In this document: one piece after another, positions 23,220 through 33,603 of the stretch | Layout of the letters: the number at the start of each line of letters is the position of its first letter | How positions within the stretch are numbered: the stretch's first letter is position 1 | Assembly: GCA_949128115.1 (NCBI GenBank) | Contig: OX421961.1 | Location: 121,833,050 to 121,897,049 of the forward strand | Length of the DNA stretch: 64,000 bases | Source of the DNA: Anaspis maculata | Lineage: Eukaryota > Arthropoda > Insecta > Coleoptera > Scraptiidae | Direction: 5' to 3' | Made by a program: the position numbers and the translations under genes | Notes under the pieces: generated by a model | What the model was told of the DNA's origin: nothing | Seen by the model: only the letters and a program-made list of their open reading frames with translations | Databases searched by the model: none

Positions 23220-23440
23220 ATTTCAGTAAAGCATGTATGTAGTTCAACATTATGAAAATCTTCAAGGACACACTGTGTGCTTCCGTCGTTGTGGCCTCTT
23301 TGAGTTTTATCTCGTAAACGATGAAATGAAAGTGCTTCATAAAAATTCTTGCAAGGTTATTTTCTACAAAAACAGCCTTTGCAAATTCCATCACTAGTCC
23401 ACTCTTTCTTTCTCAAAATGCAAAGGAGGTTTTCATCCTC
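23220..23440 (+). repeat. One-armed partial copy of the 37298 foldback family
   Basis: The order AAGCATGTA, GTAGTTCAACAT, CTTCAAG, GTTGTGGCCTC, then a long related stretch to about 23440, matches the left arm of the element at 37298-38727 (for example 37378-37580). No inverse arm is present here, so this is half a palindrome. Confidence 0.6.
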
Positions 23441-23809
23441 CTACTACTACTGTAATGCCCGATCAGGATTCCCAAGAATCTTAATATTTTTTGAAAAAGG
23501 ACCCCACACATTCCTTATGGGATTTGGCTCAAACTTTGATATGTTGTAGCCCTTGTTGAGGTGATCAAACTTTATCATTGCGCAAATCCTCTAAACTCAA
23601 CGGTCCACCCCCCAGAAAACTAATTCATTGCAATTATGGGCTTCAATGAGCAACAGCTGGATCTATTTTGACGCCACGAGGTGGTTCTAAGATTATACTT
23701 GCCATAACTTTTAGCTGGTCAAAATATCCCATAGACCCCTATTTTTGGAACCACCCCTAGCATTTCGAAAAATGACTGAAAATTCAATGTTGAATAACGA
23801 CCAAAATAA

Positions 23810-24028
23810 TTTTTTTTTTCTTTTATTAACATCCAAATTTAATTACAATCTGTCACGGGTGACATTCAATAATTTATACGACACTTAACACTCTGGAAGG
23901 GGAGAGACCACTGTCTGCTCCCCCAATGCATTGACTATGTACATGACATGTTGAAAATCTTCAATTAATATGAATAAAATCAATGTCAAGACACAAACAC
24001 CTTAACAGACTTAACAAACATAAATAAT
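23810..24028 (-). mobile_element. Short poly(A) retroposon (LINE 3' end or SINE) with 8-bp TSD
   Basis: On the minus strand this is a 219-bp insert ending in AATAAAAG plus poly(A), seen as poly(T) at 23810-23819. It is bracketed by CAAAATAA (23802-23809 and 24029-24036). The uninterrupted opposite arm of the palindrome (near 24640-24655) shows the empty site. The body could be the 3' end of a truncated LINE; no ORF is present. Confidence 0.8.
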
Positions 24029-25012
24029 CAAAATAAATGGGGAATTTTTTTGAATTTCTGACACAGTATGTTCAAAGTGATGCTGATTCATTATTTCTTG
24101 CGAACCAACCCCTAAAATCTGACGTTCACCCTCCACTGAATTATCAACTTCTGCTCTGCCCTATTAGAAATAAATTGTTTCTTGATAAGTTTAAATAAGT
24201 TTCTACGACTGTAACATGTTATGTGTTGGGAAAAGTTGGTCCATATTGATCTCTTATGTCTACCCCTTACCCCTATAGCCCCTATACCCTAATAGTTTCT
24301 CCCAAATTGGCAGTGGAAGCACTCGTTGCACATTTTCTAGTTGAATGAGTTGAACTAATCATTTCTGGAAAAACTGCCAGGGTATAGGTGTTATAAGGGC
24401 AAGGGTGGGTAGACATAAGGGATGAGTATGTATCATATATCACCCTTTCTTAGATATGGTGCTAAAATAGTAGAAATTCATTTTAACTTAACAAGAAACA
24501 ATTTTTTTCCAGTGCGCAGAGCAGAAGTTCATAATTTATTGGAGGGTGAACGCCAGATTTTAGGAATTGATACGGAAGAAATACTTGATCAGCGACACTT
24601 TGAACATACCGTGTCAGAAGTTCAAAAAAATTCCCCGTTTATTTTGGTCGTTATTCAACTTTGAATTTTCAGTCATTTTTCGAAATGCTAGGAGTGGTTC
24701 TAAAAATAGGGGTCTATGAAATATTTTGACCACTACAAGTTATGGCAAGTATAACCCTAGAACCACCTCGTGGCGTCAAAATAGATCCACCTTTTGCCCA
24801 TTGAAGCCTATATTTGCAATAAATTAGCTCTGTGACTACCGGCATTTCACCCCCTCTAGAGGGTGAACCGTTGAGTTTAGAGGATTTGTGCAAGGATAAA
24901 GTTTGATCACCTCAACAAGAAGGGCTAGAGCATATCAAAGTTTGAGCCAAATCCCCCGGGGAGCCAAATCCCATAAGGAATGTGCGGGGTCCTTTCTTCC
25001 TACGACTCGGAT

Positions 25013-25102
25013 CCGGCAATGATGTTGAGACTGCTCCCCTGGAACCAAACTTAGCACCATCGCAGTTTTTTCCGGAGAAGCAAGTTTCAACATCATTGCC
25101 GG
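25013..25102. repeat. Short hairpin
   Basis: CCGGCAATGATGTTGA and its inverse (TTTCAACATCATTGCCGG) about 55 bp apart. Confidence 0.8.
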
Positions 25103-25364
25103 GATACTGAGTTGTTGCAAGCAAATTTTCAAAAAACTATTTGAGGTTCTTGGGAACCACCGTCCAGCATTGCAGGGGTACGTTCCAAAAGCCCACCCAA
25201 GCACCCCAGTTGGTGTGTGACGTGTGACGTCACTACTTTTGCTGGAAGTTACTGAACGGGGTCGGCGGTACAGTGTCATGCTGTCATCACAGTCAATTTG
25301 ACGTCATTTCGTCATCGTATGCTTGGAATAACGCTCCCTCGGTTTCAGCCAAACTTTTTCAAAA

Positions 25365-25690
25365 TGGCAGAGTTGGTAAACATTGAGGAAGTGACTAGTG
25401 TCAATTACACTACAATTATCGACGACGCCCAACGTTCAATAGAGGAAAACTTCTATTATATATGATGAAATTCAGTCCATAGATCAAGACTCTTCGACCA
25501 GTACCGCACCAGCGAGAGCCACTGTGGAGAAAATGACGTTGCGTATAATTTCGACGAAAACCACACAGAGTTTTTGTTGTATTTGTGGCAATAATGCCAC
25601 AAGAACTCGAGTTCAATAATTGGCTAATGCCGATGCTTTTTGACAGGAACAAGAAATCATCTTGCCAAACAGAGGAAAATACGCAGTTTT
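25365..25690 (+). pseudogene. Decayed open frame of unknown family
   Basis: An ATG at 25365 opens MAELVNIEEVTSVNYTT and IIDDAQRSIEENFYY, then meets TGA TGA. A one-base shift continues YDEIQSIDQDSSTSTAPARA and then FCCICGNNATRTRVQ, where CxxC could start a zinc-binding motif, before a stop. The single frameshift followed by protein-like sequence suggests a former gene. I do not recognise the family. About 25178-25340 upstream has loosely inverse ends (GGGTACGTTCC against GGAATAACGCTCC) and could be another MITE. Confidence 0.35.
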
Positions 25691-26063
25691 TATATGTCAA
25701 TAGAAGAAAATAGTTGTTGAAAAAAAAAGTCAAAAGAATTGTCAACCATCAAAACATGTAAAAAAAAGTAATGTCACCAACAGATCCGCAATAATGAAGA
25801 TCGTTATACCTCTTCAAGGAATTTTCTAAGGAAGTGCCAGAAAACAAATTATGGAGGTGATTCCACTACTCTAGGACACTCTGTATACATTCAAAAACCT
25901 CCCAATCTAGAACTGCAGCGGCTCACTTTACTCAAGTCATAAGAATCGCAACCTAATGAAGCCCCGTGAAGGCGGTCACAACGAAGGAATACATCGTAGA
26001 TGCTCTTGGCATTTCCCATGCTAATTATGAAAACAATGACTCTCCTCGATTTTGGACTATTTA

Positions 26064-26993
26064 CAGGTGTTTCAATGGAAACGAGCCACACTTGATAAAT
26101 TTATGCCAGGTGAAATAAGAAAACTTTCCGAGACCCGTCGATTTTTGTTTCGAGGGGGACACTTAAAGCATACATTGGCAAATTTTCATCTTCAACCCCC
26201 TCATTACCACTTCGAAATTTCAAATGACACTACCTACTTTGCCATGCATCAGATTAAAGAGAATTTAAATCTCTTTTTAAATGAAATATTTCTCAACTTT
26301 TCAACCTCACCTTCCGTCTTCCTAAAATTCTGTAATTGTCCAATTTGATATTCTTGACCTCTCAATTCTCTCCACTGCAGTCAACGTCATCCTGCACAGC
26401 ATCGAGGGAGAAAATTTTCCGTGGAAAAAGTGCCACCCAAATTCACCTGTTCGCTCCCCCCACTCCAACACAAAATTCTAAAATGACACTACCTAGTCTG
26501 TGATACTTCACATTGGAGAGAATTGAATTCTTTTTAATCCGATGCACAACAAGTTAGATGGTATCTTGGTTAATTTAAAAGTTGGAGTGGGGGAGAGCAA
26601 AGGGGTGAATTTGAGTAGCACTTCTTTCGCCAAAAACTCTCTTCTTCGATACCATTTAGGACGAGACTAACTAAATTGAAGAGAACTTAGAGGTCGAGAG
26701 TGATTAAATTGGACCCAAGAGAATTTTGGGAGAAAGAGAGGTGGGGTTGAAAATGATTGAAATATTTTTTTCAGAAAGAGAATTCAATTCTCTTAAATTT
26801 GATGTATCGCAAGGTGGGTAGTGTCATTTGAAATATCAAAGTTGGGGTGGGTGGAAGTAAGGGGGGTAAAGATAGAAGATTGCCAATGTACCAATGCTTA
26901 AGTAGATGTCCCTCTCGAAACAACAATCGACAGGTCGACATTTCCTGAATTTCACCTGGCAGAAGTTTATTCAGGGTCCATTGAAACACCCTG
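26064..26993. repeat. Foldback element, family shared with 46202-47286
   Basis: TA-bordered (26062-26063, 26994-26995). Ends are CAGGTGTTTCAATGG (left) and its near-inverse with CAGGGTG (right). Arms carry GCCAGGTGAAAT, TTGTTTCGAG(G/A)GGGAC and TCAAATGACACTACC. The inside repeats a unit with a recurring CTACCTACTTTG-type box in alternating orientation, so the arms are internally repetitive. Confidence 0.8.
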
Positions 26994-27224
26994 TATAGGC
27001 TGAAGGGCCTACATTGCAGTATGCAAAGAAGTGATACGCTCGTACGGACCGAGGATTTCGTGACGTTCGGATAACATTGGACGAACACGAAATAGTCTTT
27101 CGAATGCTTAACTGCTCAGCAAAAAAAAAACAGACTCAGTTTAAAACTGCCGGAGCCAACGAGTCTAGATTACTAACCCTTATGCGATGAATAGCTATCA
27201 TGGAGAAGTTATCAAAAAAGAAGT

Positions 27225-27440
27225 TCAAGTTTCTAGACGCCGCTGTTGAGGCTTTGTACATTCCGAAACTCGATTCATAAAGTAGCGTGTAGCCTCATGA
27301 ATGCCTTTTGCCCACCCATTTATAGCGACTCAGAAGAGAAAGAAAACCGAATCGATATGGCTCTCAGAAGATTAGATAACGTCAACGATTTGCAAAAGCT
27401 AGTCGATTGACAAGGACTGAATAAGAAAAGGGTCATTTGG
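27225..27440 (+). pseudogene. ISL2EU-type transposase C-terminus, copy 1
   Basis: Reads KKFKFLDAAVEALYIPKLDS, stop, then NRIDMALRRLDNVNDLQKLV, stop, and QGLNKKRVIWAAD. This is the end of a DDE_Tnp_4-type transposase of the ISL2EU/Harbinger-related group, where a helical tail (xxLQxLVExxxLxxRxVxW) follows the nuclease. Several stops. Copy 2 lies about 1 kb downstream and is better preserved. Assignment is from pattern memory of the family and should be read with that in mind. Confidence 0.5.
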
Positions 27441-27459
27441 GCAGCCGATAATAATGCTG

Positions 27460-27716
27460 CCGTGGTAAGATGAAGGGCAGTAAGTGGAAAATATTGAAGT
27501 ACGGTTACAGCGATTCTAATGGCGAATTTACTTGACTGCTCCAGAGCTGTTCGGCCGCTCTCATTGTCAGGGGACTAGATGATTCTATTGAAGTTCCCCT
27601 GATAACGAGAGTGGTCGAGCATCTCCGAAGCAATGAAGTGAATTCGCCATTAGAACCGCTGTAACTTCACTTCAATATTCTTTACTTACTGCCCTTTACT
27701 TCAACACGGCAGCATG
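27460..27716. repeat. Hairpin MITE following ISL2EU copy 1
   Basis: GCTGCCGTG near the left edge matches CACGGCAG at the right; AGGGCAGTAAG ... CTTACTGCCCT and AATATTGAAGT(A/G)... and GGTTCTAATGGCGAATT-type blocks complete the arms. Confidence 0.8.
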
Positions 27717-28189
27717 CTAGCCCGTGAGGAAGAACTCAAGAAAATAACACTGGAATAAATCGACAATTATATAATTTGTTGAATAAAATTGCTACTTATG
27801 TAAATACTTCACATGATGGTGGTCAGCCAAGAGTAACCTTGAACATTTGTTGTGCTCATTTTATCAAAATAATAATAATCTGCCAAGATGTTGATGAAAT
27901 GCGGACGAATAAGAGAAAAAAAACAGTCCTTCAAATACTGGTTGGGATCAGTCTTTACTATGTCATCGTCATACGAAGTTCAAATTCGGTTTGAATTTTG
28001 ACAGATGACAGTTTTTTTTGACATGTTTTCGACAACTTTTCTTTAATATAGCAATAAAAACTATGTATTTTCCTCCGTATGGTAACATAATTGACTTACT
28101 CAAGTCATGAGAATCGCAACACACTGAAGCCCATGTGCCCTCAGCAGTAATGATGTATTTCCCGTCTCGGTATGTAATATACTATTTCT

Positions 28190-28266
28190 CCTCTAGGCAG
28201 GCTGTGGCCTAGCCAAAATCAGCCTCGTTTGCCTGCCAATGACCAGACCACAGCCTGTCTAGAGGA
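28190..28266. repeat. Small hairpin
   Basis: CCTCTAGGCAGGCTGTGG against ACCACAGCCTGTCTAGAGG, loop about 35 bases. Confidence 0.8.
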
Positions 28267-28269
28267 GGG

Positions 28270-28500
28270 AAGTTTTTGATCATGAGTTTCGGTACATTCC
28301 GAAACTTGATCCATACGTGAAAGTAACGTGTAGTCTCATGAATGCCTCTTGCCCACCCATTTATCGCGAGTCGGGAGAGAAAAGGAATCGGATTGACATG
28401 GCTCTCACAAGAATGGATAACGTCAACGATTTGCAAAAGCTAGCCGAAGAACAAGGACTGAATAAGAAAAGAGTCATTTTGTCAGCGGGCAATGCTATAG
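28270..28500 (+). pseudogene. ISL2EU-type transposase C-terminus, copy 2
   Basis: The frame reads FRYIPKLDPYVKVTCSLMNA, then CPPIYRESGEKRNRIDMALT, then NVNDLQKLAEEQGLNKKRV. It lacks the stops of copy 1 and ends in the hairpin at 28499. The VKVTCSLMNASCPP part corresponds to the (R)IxxALxNxxxPP box after the last catalytic acid of DDE_Tnp_4 transposases. The upstream nuclease core is missing. Direct repeats upstream of both copies (TTACTCAAGTCAT(A/G)AGAATCGCAAC at about 25928 and 28098) suggest both stem from the same element family. Confidence 0.5.
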
Positions 28501-28606
28501 GCTGTCTGATTTCTACATGATTCTAGTGGGCTGCGATTCAGGCCGCGATCGGCCGATGGCGACCAGTTACACAGCCCACTCGAATCATGTAGAAATCAGA
28601 CAGCCT
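28499..28606. repeat. Hairpin MITE following ISL2EU copy 2
   Basis: AGGCTGTCTGATTTCTACAT and its exact inverse; ATGATTC(T/G)AGTGGGCTG continues the stem. It enters the frame at almost the same codon region as the unrelated hairpin after copy 1. Confidence 0.85.
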
Positions 28607-28609
28607 TAT

Positions 28610-29150
28610 TCGCTCCGTGCACGACGCCAGCGTCACCTAGCGTACGCAACTTTGTAGGCGCAAAACGTCACTCATGTCATAAATTACAGATGGCTGAACT
28701 GTCATAAATGACAGATCGCTGGCCTGGACTGTCATTATTTTGTGGTTAAGTGCTTTGTCAACATAGACTTGGTCATTGACAAATTGTCAGTCAACCACGT
28801 GGCATCTGTTGTGACCCATGGTTGTCAATTATTTTAATTATTTCCACGGTCAAATTGACATCAATGACATCAAACATCAGAAGATTGGCAGCCCAATCAT
28901 GCAGCGCCGAGCCATCAATGTTGCTCTTTTTGTCCACATAAAGCGCTGTGATCGGTTTCGTTACCCCCACTCTGTACTTCGCACGGGGCGAATAGCTCGG
29001 TGCCGGATTTTCCTCATGTTAAAGAGGCACTTGCTGTCACATCACGTCTTCAATGTGGTACCTGGGTTATGCACAACATTATTTGCAGCGTATACCAAAG
29101 CGAACCTGGCTGCTGGCATTTTGGACGCAGCATCGAGATTTGCGCAGACG
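28610..29150. other. No recognised gene
   Basis: An open frame from 28818 to 29246 exists but has no recognisable domain and ends within a repeat arm. 28670-28800 is rich in TGTCA/TGACA motifs. Confidence 0.35.
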
Positions 29151-29330
29151 ATAGAAAGTGAGGCTGAATATCCACCACTTCAGTCCACCCCGAAATTTTG
29201 CCTCGGTAAAAATGGGGATATCTTGAGAAAAAATGTCCGATTCTGAAAATTTTTGTGATGTTCGATAAAGCAATCTTTCGACTACCAGATACCACCTACA
29301 ATTACTTGATTGTTCATCTTATGTAGGATA

Positions 29331-29797
29331 TACAGGATGACAATGGAAGAAGCGCAAAAGAAACCTGACTTTAGCAAGATCCTGTTTTAAGAAAACAAGT
29401 CGCAGAATCTCGTAGGTCACATTTTTGGTAAACATAATGTCAATATCTCGAAACTGTTTGGCACTTTAGATAGTCATTTGTCTTTTTATAGAGATATTGT
29501 TTGTTTTGTGATTTATGGAGTGAGAATTGAGCAGCAAAACAGGCACCCATGATGGTACAACCTGGTGACGACGGCAATTTTAATCCAACGGATACTTGCC
29601 ATTGATGTATTTTGAACCATTCTGGGCCATCTAGCATGTGATGCAATGTCACAGCATGCTTGATTTGCCACGGTCCCACAAGCGGTCTAGGTCCTCACCA
29701 CTTCTGCCAAAATTCCAAAATTCTGCGACTTGCTTTCTTGAAATGGCACCTTGCTGAAGTTAGGTCATTTTTGAACTCCTCCCACTGCCACCCTGTA
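29331..29797. repeat. MITE with TACAGGATGACAATGG / TACAGGGTGGCAGTGG ends
   Basis: Bordered by TA (29329-29330 and 29798-29799). Terminal repeats of about 80 bp include CAAGTCGCAGAAT and CTTTAGCAAG/CTTCAGCAAG. The core around 29545-29665 resembles 10640-10770. Confidence 0.8.
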
Positions 29798-29929
29798 TAT
29801 TGTATACAGGGTGAGTCATTGATATGGGCAAGCTCGATTGCGCCTACACCGTTGATGATATCGAAATGAACCAAACGGTTCTGTAAATGGGAGGTCAGAG
29901 TGCACTTCGTGAAATTATTTTGCCATATA

Positions 29930-32319
29930 CAGGGTGTACCAATTTTGCAGGGCCACCCTCAACTTAATTTTTTCAAATGGCACCCCCTGTTTATTTTTAC
30001 ATATTCGAATTTGTCCTTTTTCAGGCTTTGTAAATATATTTAGTTTTTGCAATTCGATTCAACCGTTCAAAAGTTATTAATTTTTTTCTTAAAATTAATG
30101 CGTTTGCAGGCACTCATTCAAAAAATCGCAGAGCACTTGGTTTTTGAGATATCAAGTTGGGATTTTTTTCTATGTCTAGACAACTGTCTGGGGTATCTTT
30201 TGGCGGTAAGACCGTCAATTTTCATTGCGGCATTACTTTACTGTGACACATTGATTTTGGTGAGCTTTGAAGGGTCATAACTTTTTTTTTTTTCAAATGG
30301 CACCCCCCATATTTTATTACTTGGTCGTATACAGCATCTTATTCTGCATTTTTTCACCTCTTATGTTTTTTTCCAAAAGTTGATAGTTTGGGAGATAATC
30401 TGGTTTTTCTGATAAATGAACACAAATCACATCAATTATTAACATAGCGTGCCATGAAAAACATAAAAATTTGACATACCAAAGTCAAAGTGACGTTTAT
30501 TGTACATCACTCTCAAATTTTGACGTCCGATTCCAATTTCCTCGTGAAAATGAATTTCCCTCGCAATGAATTAGTGGATATGGTTTACGTGCTGGGTGAA
30601 AGTGAACGGAACCCGTTGCTGGCGACTAGAATTTATGCCCAAAGATATCCGGGTAGGAGGCATCCAAGGCCGAGGGATTTTCAAAATGTTCAGGAGAGAT
30701 TTGAACGTACTGGCAGTGCACTTTATGAAAAACGTATTCGCGGAAGACTAGTGACCGAAGGTGAAAATGAAAACTTAGTACTTCAAAGTGTTGTAGAAAA
30801 CCCGCACACAAGTTCTCGGGCCTTAAGTCAAGAGCTGCAGATTTCCCAAACCAGCGTCTCCAGAATAACCCGTAAAAATAAGTTTCATCCGTACCATGTT
30901 CAGTTGGTGCAAAACTTAAATGAAAATGACTTTATCGAGAGGCAAAATTTTTGTTTATGGGCCCGAAATATGGAACAACAAGAAAATTATTTCTTTAATA
31001 ACGTCATGTTCACTGACGAAGCTACATTTAAGAAAAACGGTAAAATCAACACCCACACCTTCCGTTATTATGACAACCAAAATCCCCATTTCATTCGAGC
31101 ACTTGACCACCAACATCGATGGTCTCTTAATGTTTGGGGAGGTGTGGTGGGCCATAGAGTTGTTGGCCCGTATTTCTTTGACGGCCCACTAAATGGACAA
31201 ACTTATCTGGATTTTCTCCGCAACGATTTTCAAGTGTACCTGGATGATTTGCCCCTGGATCTTCACAGAAGACTATGGGGTTTCAGCATGATGGTGCGCC
31301 TCCACACAATAGTCGAATTGTCAGGCGATATTTAAATGAAGAATTTGAGGGTCGCTGGATTGGCAGGGGAGGTCCTGTGCCATGGCCTGCGAGGTCACCT
31401 GACTTGACAAAACCCGATCTTTTTCTCTGGGGCTTTGTACACGATCGGGTGTACGAAACTGAGGTCACTACGATAGAAAATATGAAAGAAAGAATTAGAA
31501 ATGCATTCCGTAGCATTGACTATGTTACACTTGAAGCGGTGAATGATTCATTTTTAATAAGGGTTGACGAATGTATCCAACAAGAGGGCCGTCATTTCGA
31601 ACAATTTTTGAAGTAATTGTTATTTAGATATATATAGCCATTGATTGTTCAATAAATAATGTTTCAATTTCTTGTTCCGACATTCTGTTTCTTTAGTTCT
31701 TATTTTCTCAGTTCATAATTTCTCGTCAAAATTTTCAGAGTGATGTACAATAAACGTCACTGTGACGTTGGTATGTCAAAAATTTTTGTTTTTCATGGCA
31801 CGCTATGTTAATAATTGATGTGATTTGTGTTCTTTTATCAGAAAAACCAGATTATCTCTCAAACTATCAACTTTTGGAAAAAAAACATAAGAAGTGAAAA
31901 AATGCAGAATGAGATGCTGAATACGACCAAGTAATAAAATATGGGGGGGTGCCATTTAAAAAAAAAAGTTATGACCCTTCAAAGTTCACCAAAATCAATG
32001 TGTCACAGTAAAGTAATGCTGCAATGAAAATTGACGGTCTTACCGCCAAAAGATACCCCAGACAGTTATCTAGACATAGAAAAAAGTCTCAACTTGATAT
32101 CTCAAAAACCAAGTGCTCTGCGATTTTTTGAATGAGTGCCTGCAAACGCATTAATTTTAAGAAAAAAATTAATAACTTCTGAACGGTTGAATCGAATTGC
32201 AAAAACTAAATGGATTTATAAAGCCTGAAAAAGGACAAATTCGAATATGTAAAAATATACAGGGGGTGCCATTTGAAAAAATTAAGTTGAAGGTGGCCCT
32301 GCAAAATTGGTACACCCTG
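29930..32319 (+). mobile_element. IS630/Tc1-mariner superfamily transposon, DD41D type, with long TIRs
   Basis: A 2.39-kb element with TA on both sides (29928-29929, 32320-32321), ends CAGGGTGTACCAATTTTGCA, and unusually long inverted repeats of roughly 590 bp (29930-30525 and 31734-32319) with few mismatches. The single gene starts about 25 bp inside the left repeat and ends about 120 bp before the right repeat, with AATAAA near 31651. Long TIRs make this element itself a large palindrome. It is complete apart from one frameshift in the transposase. Confidence 0.88.
30550..31616 (+). pseudogene. DD41D transposase, one frameshift from intact
   Basis: Cut-and-paste transposase. I chose the ATG at 30550 (MNFPRNELVDMV) because the open frame before it lies in the inverted repeat. 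The N-terminal region has NPLLATRIYAQRYPGRRHPR and FQNVQERFERTGS, the helix-turn-helix pattern of the DUF4817 type, followed by a second HTH (HTSSRALSQELQISQTSVSR). The nuclease then shows VMFTDEATFKKNG (first D), a tryptophan-rich HRWSLNVWGGVVG, QHDGAPPHNSR (second D) and WPARSPDLTKPDLFLWG (third D). Counting between the second D and the D of KPD gives 41 residues. At about 31278, in a run of four Gs, the frame changes (one base lost or two gained); the rest continues to the stop at 31614-31616. Otherwise no stops, so the copy is young. Confidence 0.88.
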
Positions 32320-33603
32320 TATATGGCAAAATAATTTTACGAAGTGCACTCTGGCCTCCCATTTACAGAACCGTTTGGTTCATTTCGATATCATCAACGG
32401 TGTAGGCGCAATCGAGCTCGCCCATATCAATGACTCACCCTGTATAAGGTCGACAATCAAGTGATCTGAGATGGTGTATTGTAGTCAAAAAACTACCCTG
32501 TCGAGCATCACAAAAATTTCCAAAATCGGGCAATTTTTTCTCTCAAGATATCATAATTTTAACCGAGGCAGAATGGTGGTCCACTTCAATTTATGCCCAC
32601 TTGATTTCAATTTCTGGTCGTCTGAACGAGAGTCATTTAAACAAAAAATTCACAAGTAGCTTCAAACTCTTCGTCTTCAACTACAGATTGGAAAGCTCAA
32701 ATTGGGAGAACCCTCAACTAGTCATTTGGGTGTACTACTAAAGAGACGAACGAAGCTTTCTTAAAACTAATACACGGCTTCATTTTAGCCTGGAAAAACC
32801 TTCAAACGCATACTTTACGCCCAACACAACTGGAGGTTCTGGCGCACTCTGAGGACCAGATTTCTTTTAAGATGAAGACTTTCTCCAAAGACGTTCAAGC
32901 TATAGCGAAAATGGCTTCTGAGTCAGTCAGTGTTCGCGTAGAAACTTCTGATAAGGGCGTAGCTACAGGAAGGTCGAATTATGTGCCAGAGCCATCTCTC
33001 GCCTTCTCAAAATTCCAGTCCAGCAGTTCGGAATCATTTAATTCGTCCGAATCTCAGCAGTCTTCCAGCATATTCAGCATATCAATAAGTTGGAAACGCA
33101 GAGTAAGTTTCATTTGGGTTTGCCCTCCGATGTTTATTTTCTCATCAACTTGTTATCATGCCAAGTATTGCCAAGCACAGCTAAATTACACTAAAATATT
33201 AACAACATTGGAAAAAATACAAGGCTTTCCGAGTGGCGGTTCCAAAAATGTCGGCAGTTTTGTCTCAACTGATATTTTGGTCAGACAGAAATAAGACGAA
33301 GCAACTGATTCCTAACCAATTTCAAGCGTATCTATTATCGTAACGTCGGAACTAGAATCGACTGTTTTGAAATAGAAATTCAAAAGTCCTCAGTTCCACT
33401 TCAGCAGGCTCTTACATGAGCTTATAATAATAGTTGTAGCACAGCAAAATATCTTGTCTCATGTACTCCAAATGACTTAATCAATTTTGTACCGCCTGGA
33501 TTTGGTGACCGCGCTATCAACGTCGAAATAGTACAAAAATCTGTTTGTTTTTCTTGGATGTCATTCCTGAAGGTAGTGTCGTTATGGCTGATCGAGGCTT
33601 TAA

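Larger units (their letters stand above)
23447..25175. repeat. Foldback element with later insertions in its arms
   Basis: Arms match from about 23450/25170 inward: GATTCCCAAGAATCTTAA against GGTTCTTGGGAACC, then AAAGGACCCC(A/G)CACATTCC, TTATGGGATTTGGCTC and GTTTGATCACCTCAACAAG, down to a centre near 24310. The left arm contains a poly(T)-headed retroposon (23810-24028) absent from the right arm; the right arm contains a hairpin (25013-25102) and a duplicated GAGCCAAATCCC block absent from the left. Confidence 0.8.
29805..32444. repeat. Outer palindromic MITE carrying a DD41D transposon at its centre
   Basis: Outer arms 29805-29927 and 32322-32444 are inverse for about 120 bp (TACAGGGTGAGTCATTGATA, TCGATTGCGCCTACACCG and so on). 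They are bordered by TATA/TATA. Collapsing the inner element to one TA gives a perfect palindrome through GCCATA-TA-TATGGC, so this reads as an about 250-bp palindromic MITE with an insertion precisely at its midpoint. Confidence 0.85.
29152..32595. repeat. Outermost foldback shell of a nested complex
   Basis: Left arm 29152-29320 and right arm 32447-32595 are inverse: TTTTGCCTCGGT, GATATCTTGAGA(G)AAAAA, CACAAAAATTTTC/TCC, GACTAC and ACTTGATTGT blocks occur in mirrored order. Everything between (a MITE at 29331 and the DD41D complex at 29805) was inserted near its dyad centre. Confidence 0.75.

Noticed and set aside
30490..30549. Upstream extension of the DD41D transposase frame
   Set aside because: It lacks an ATG (begins GTG) and mostly overlaps the inverted repeat; the ATG at 30550 is the better start.
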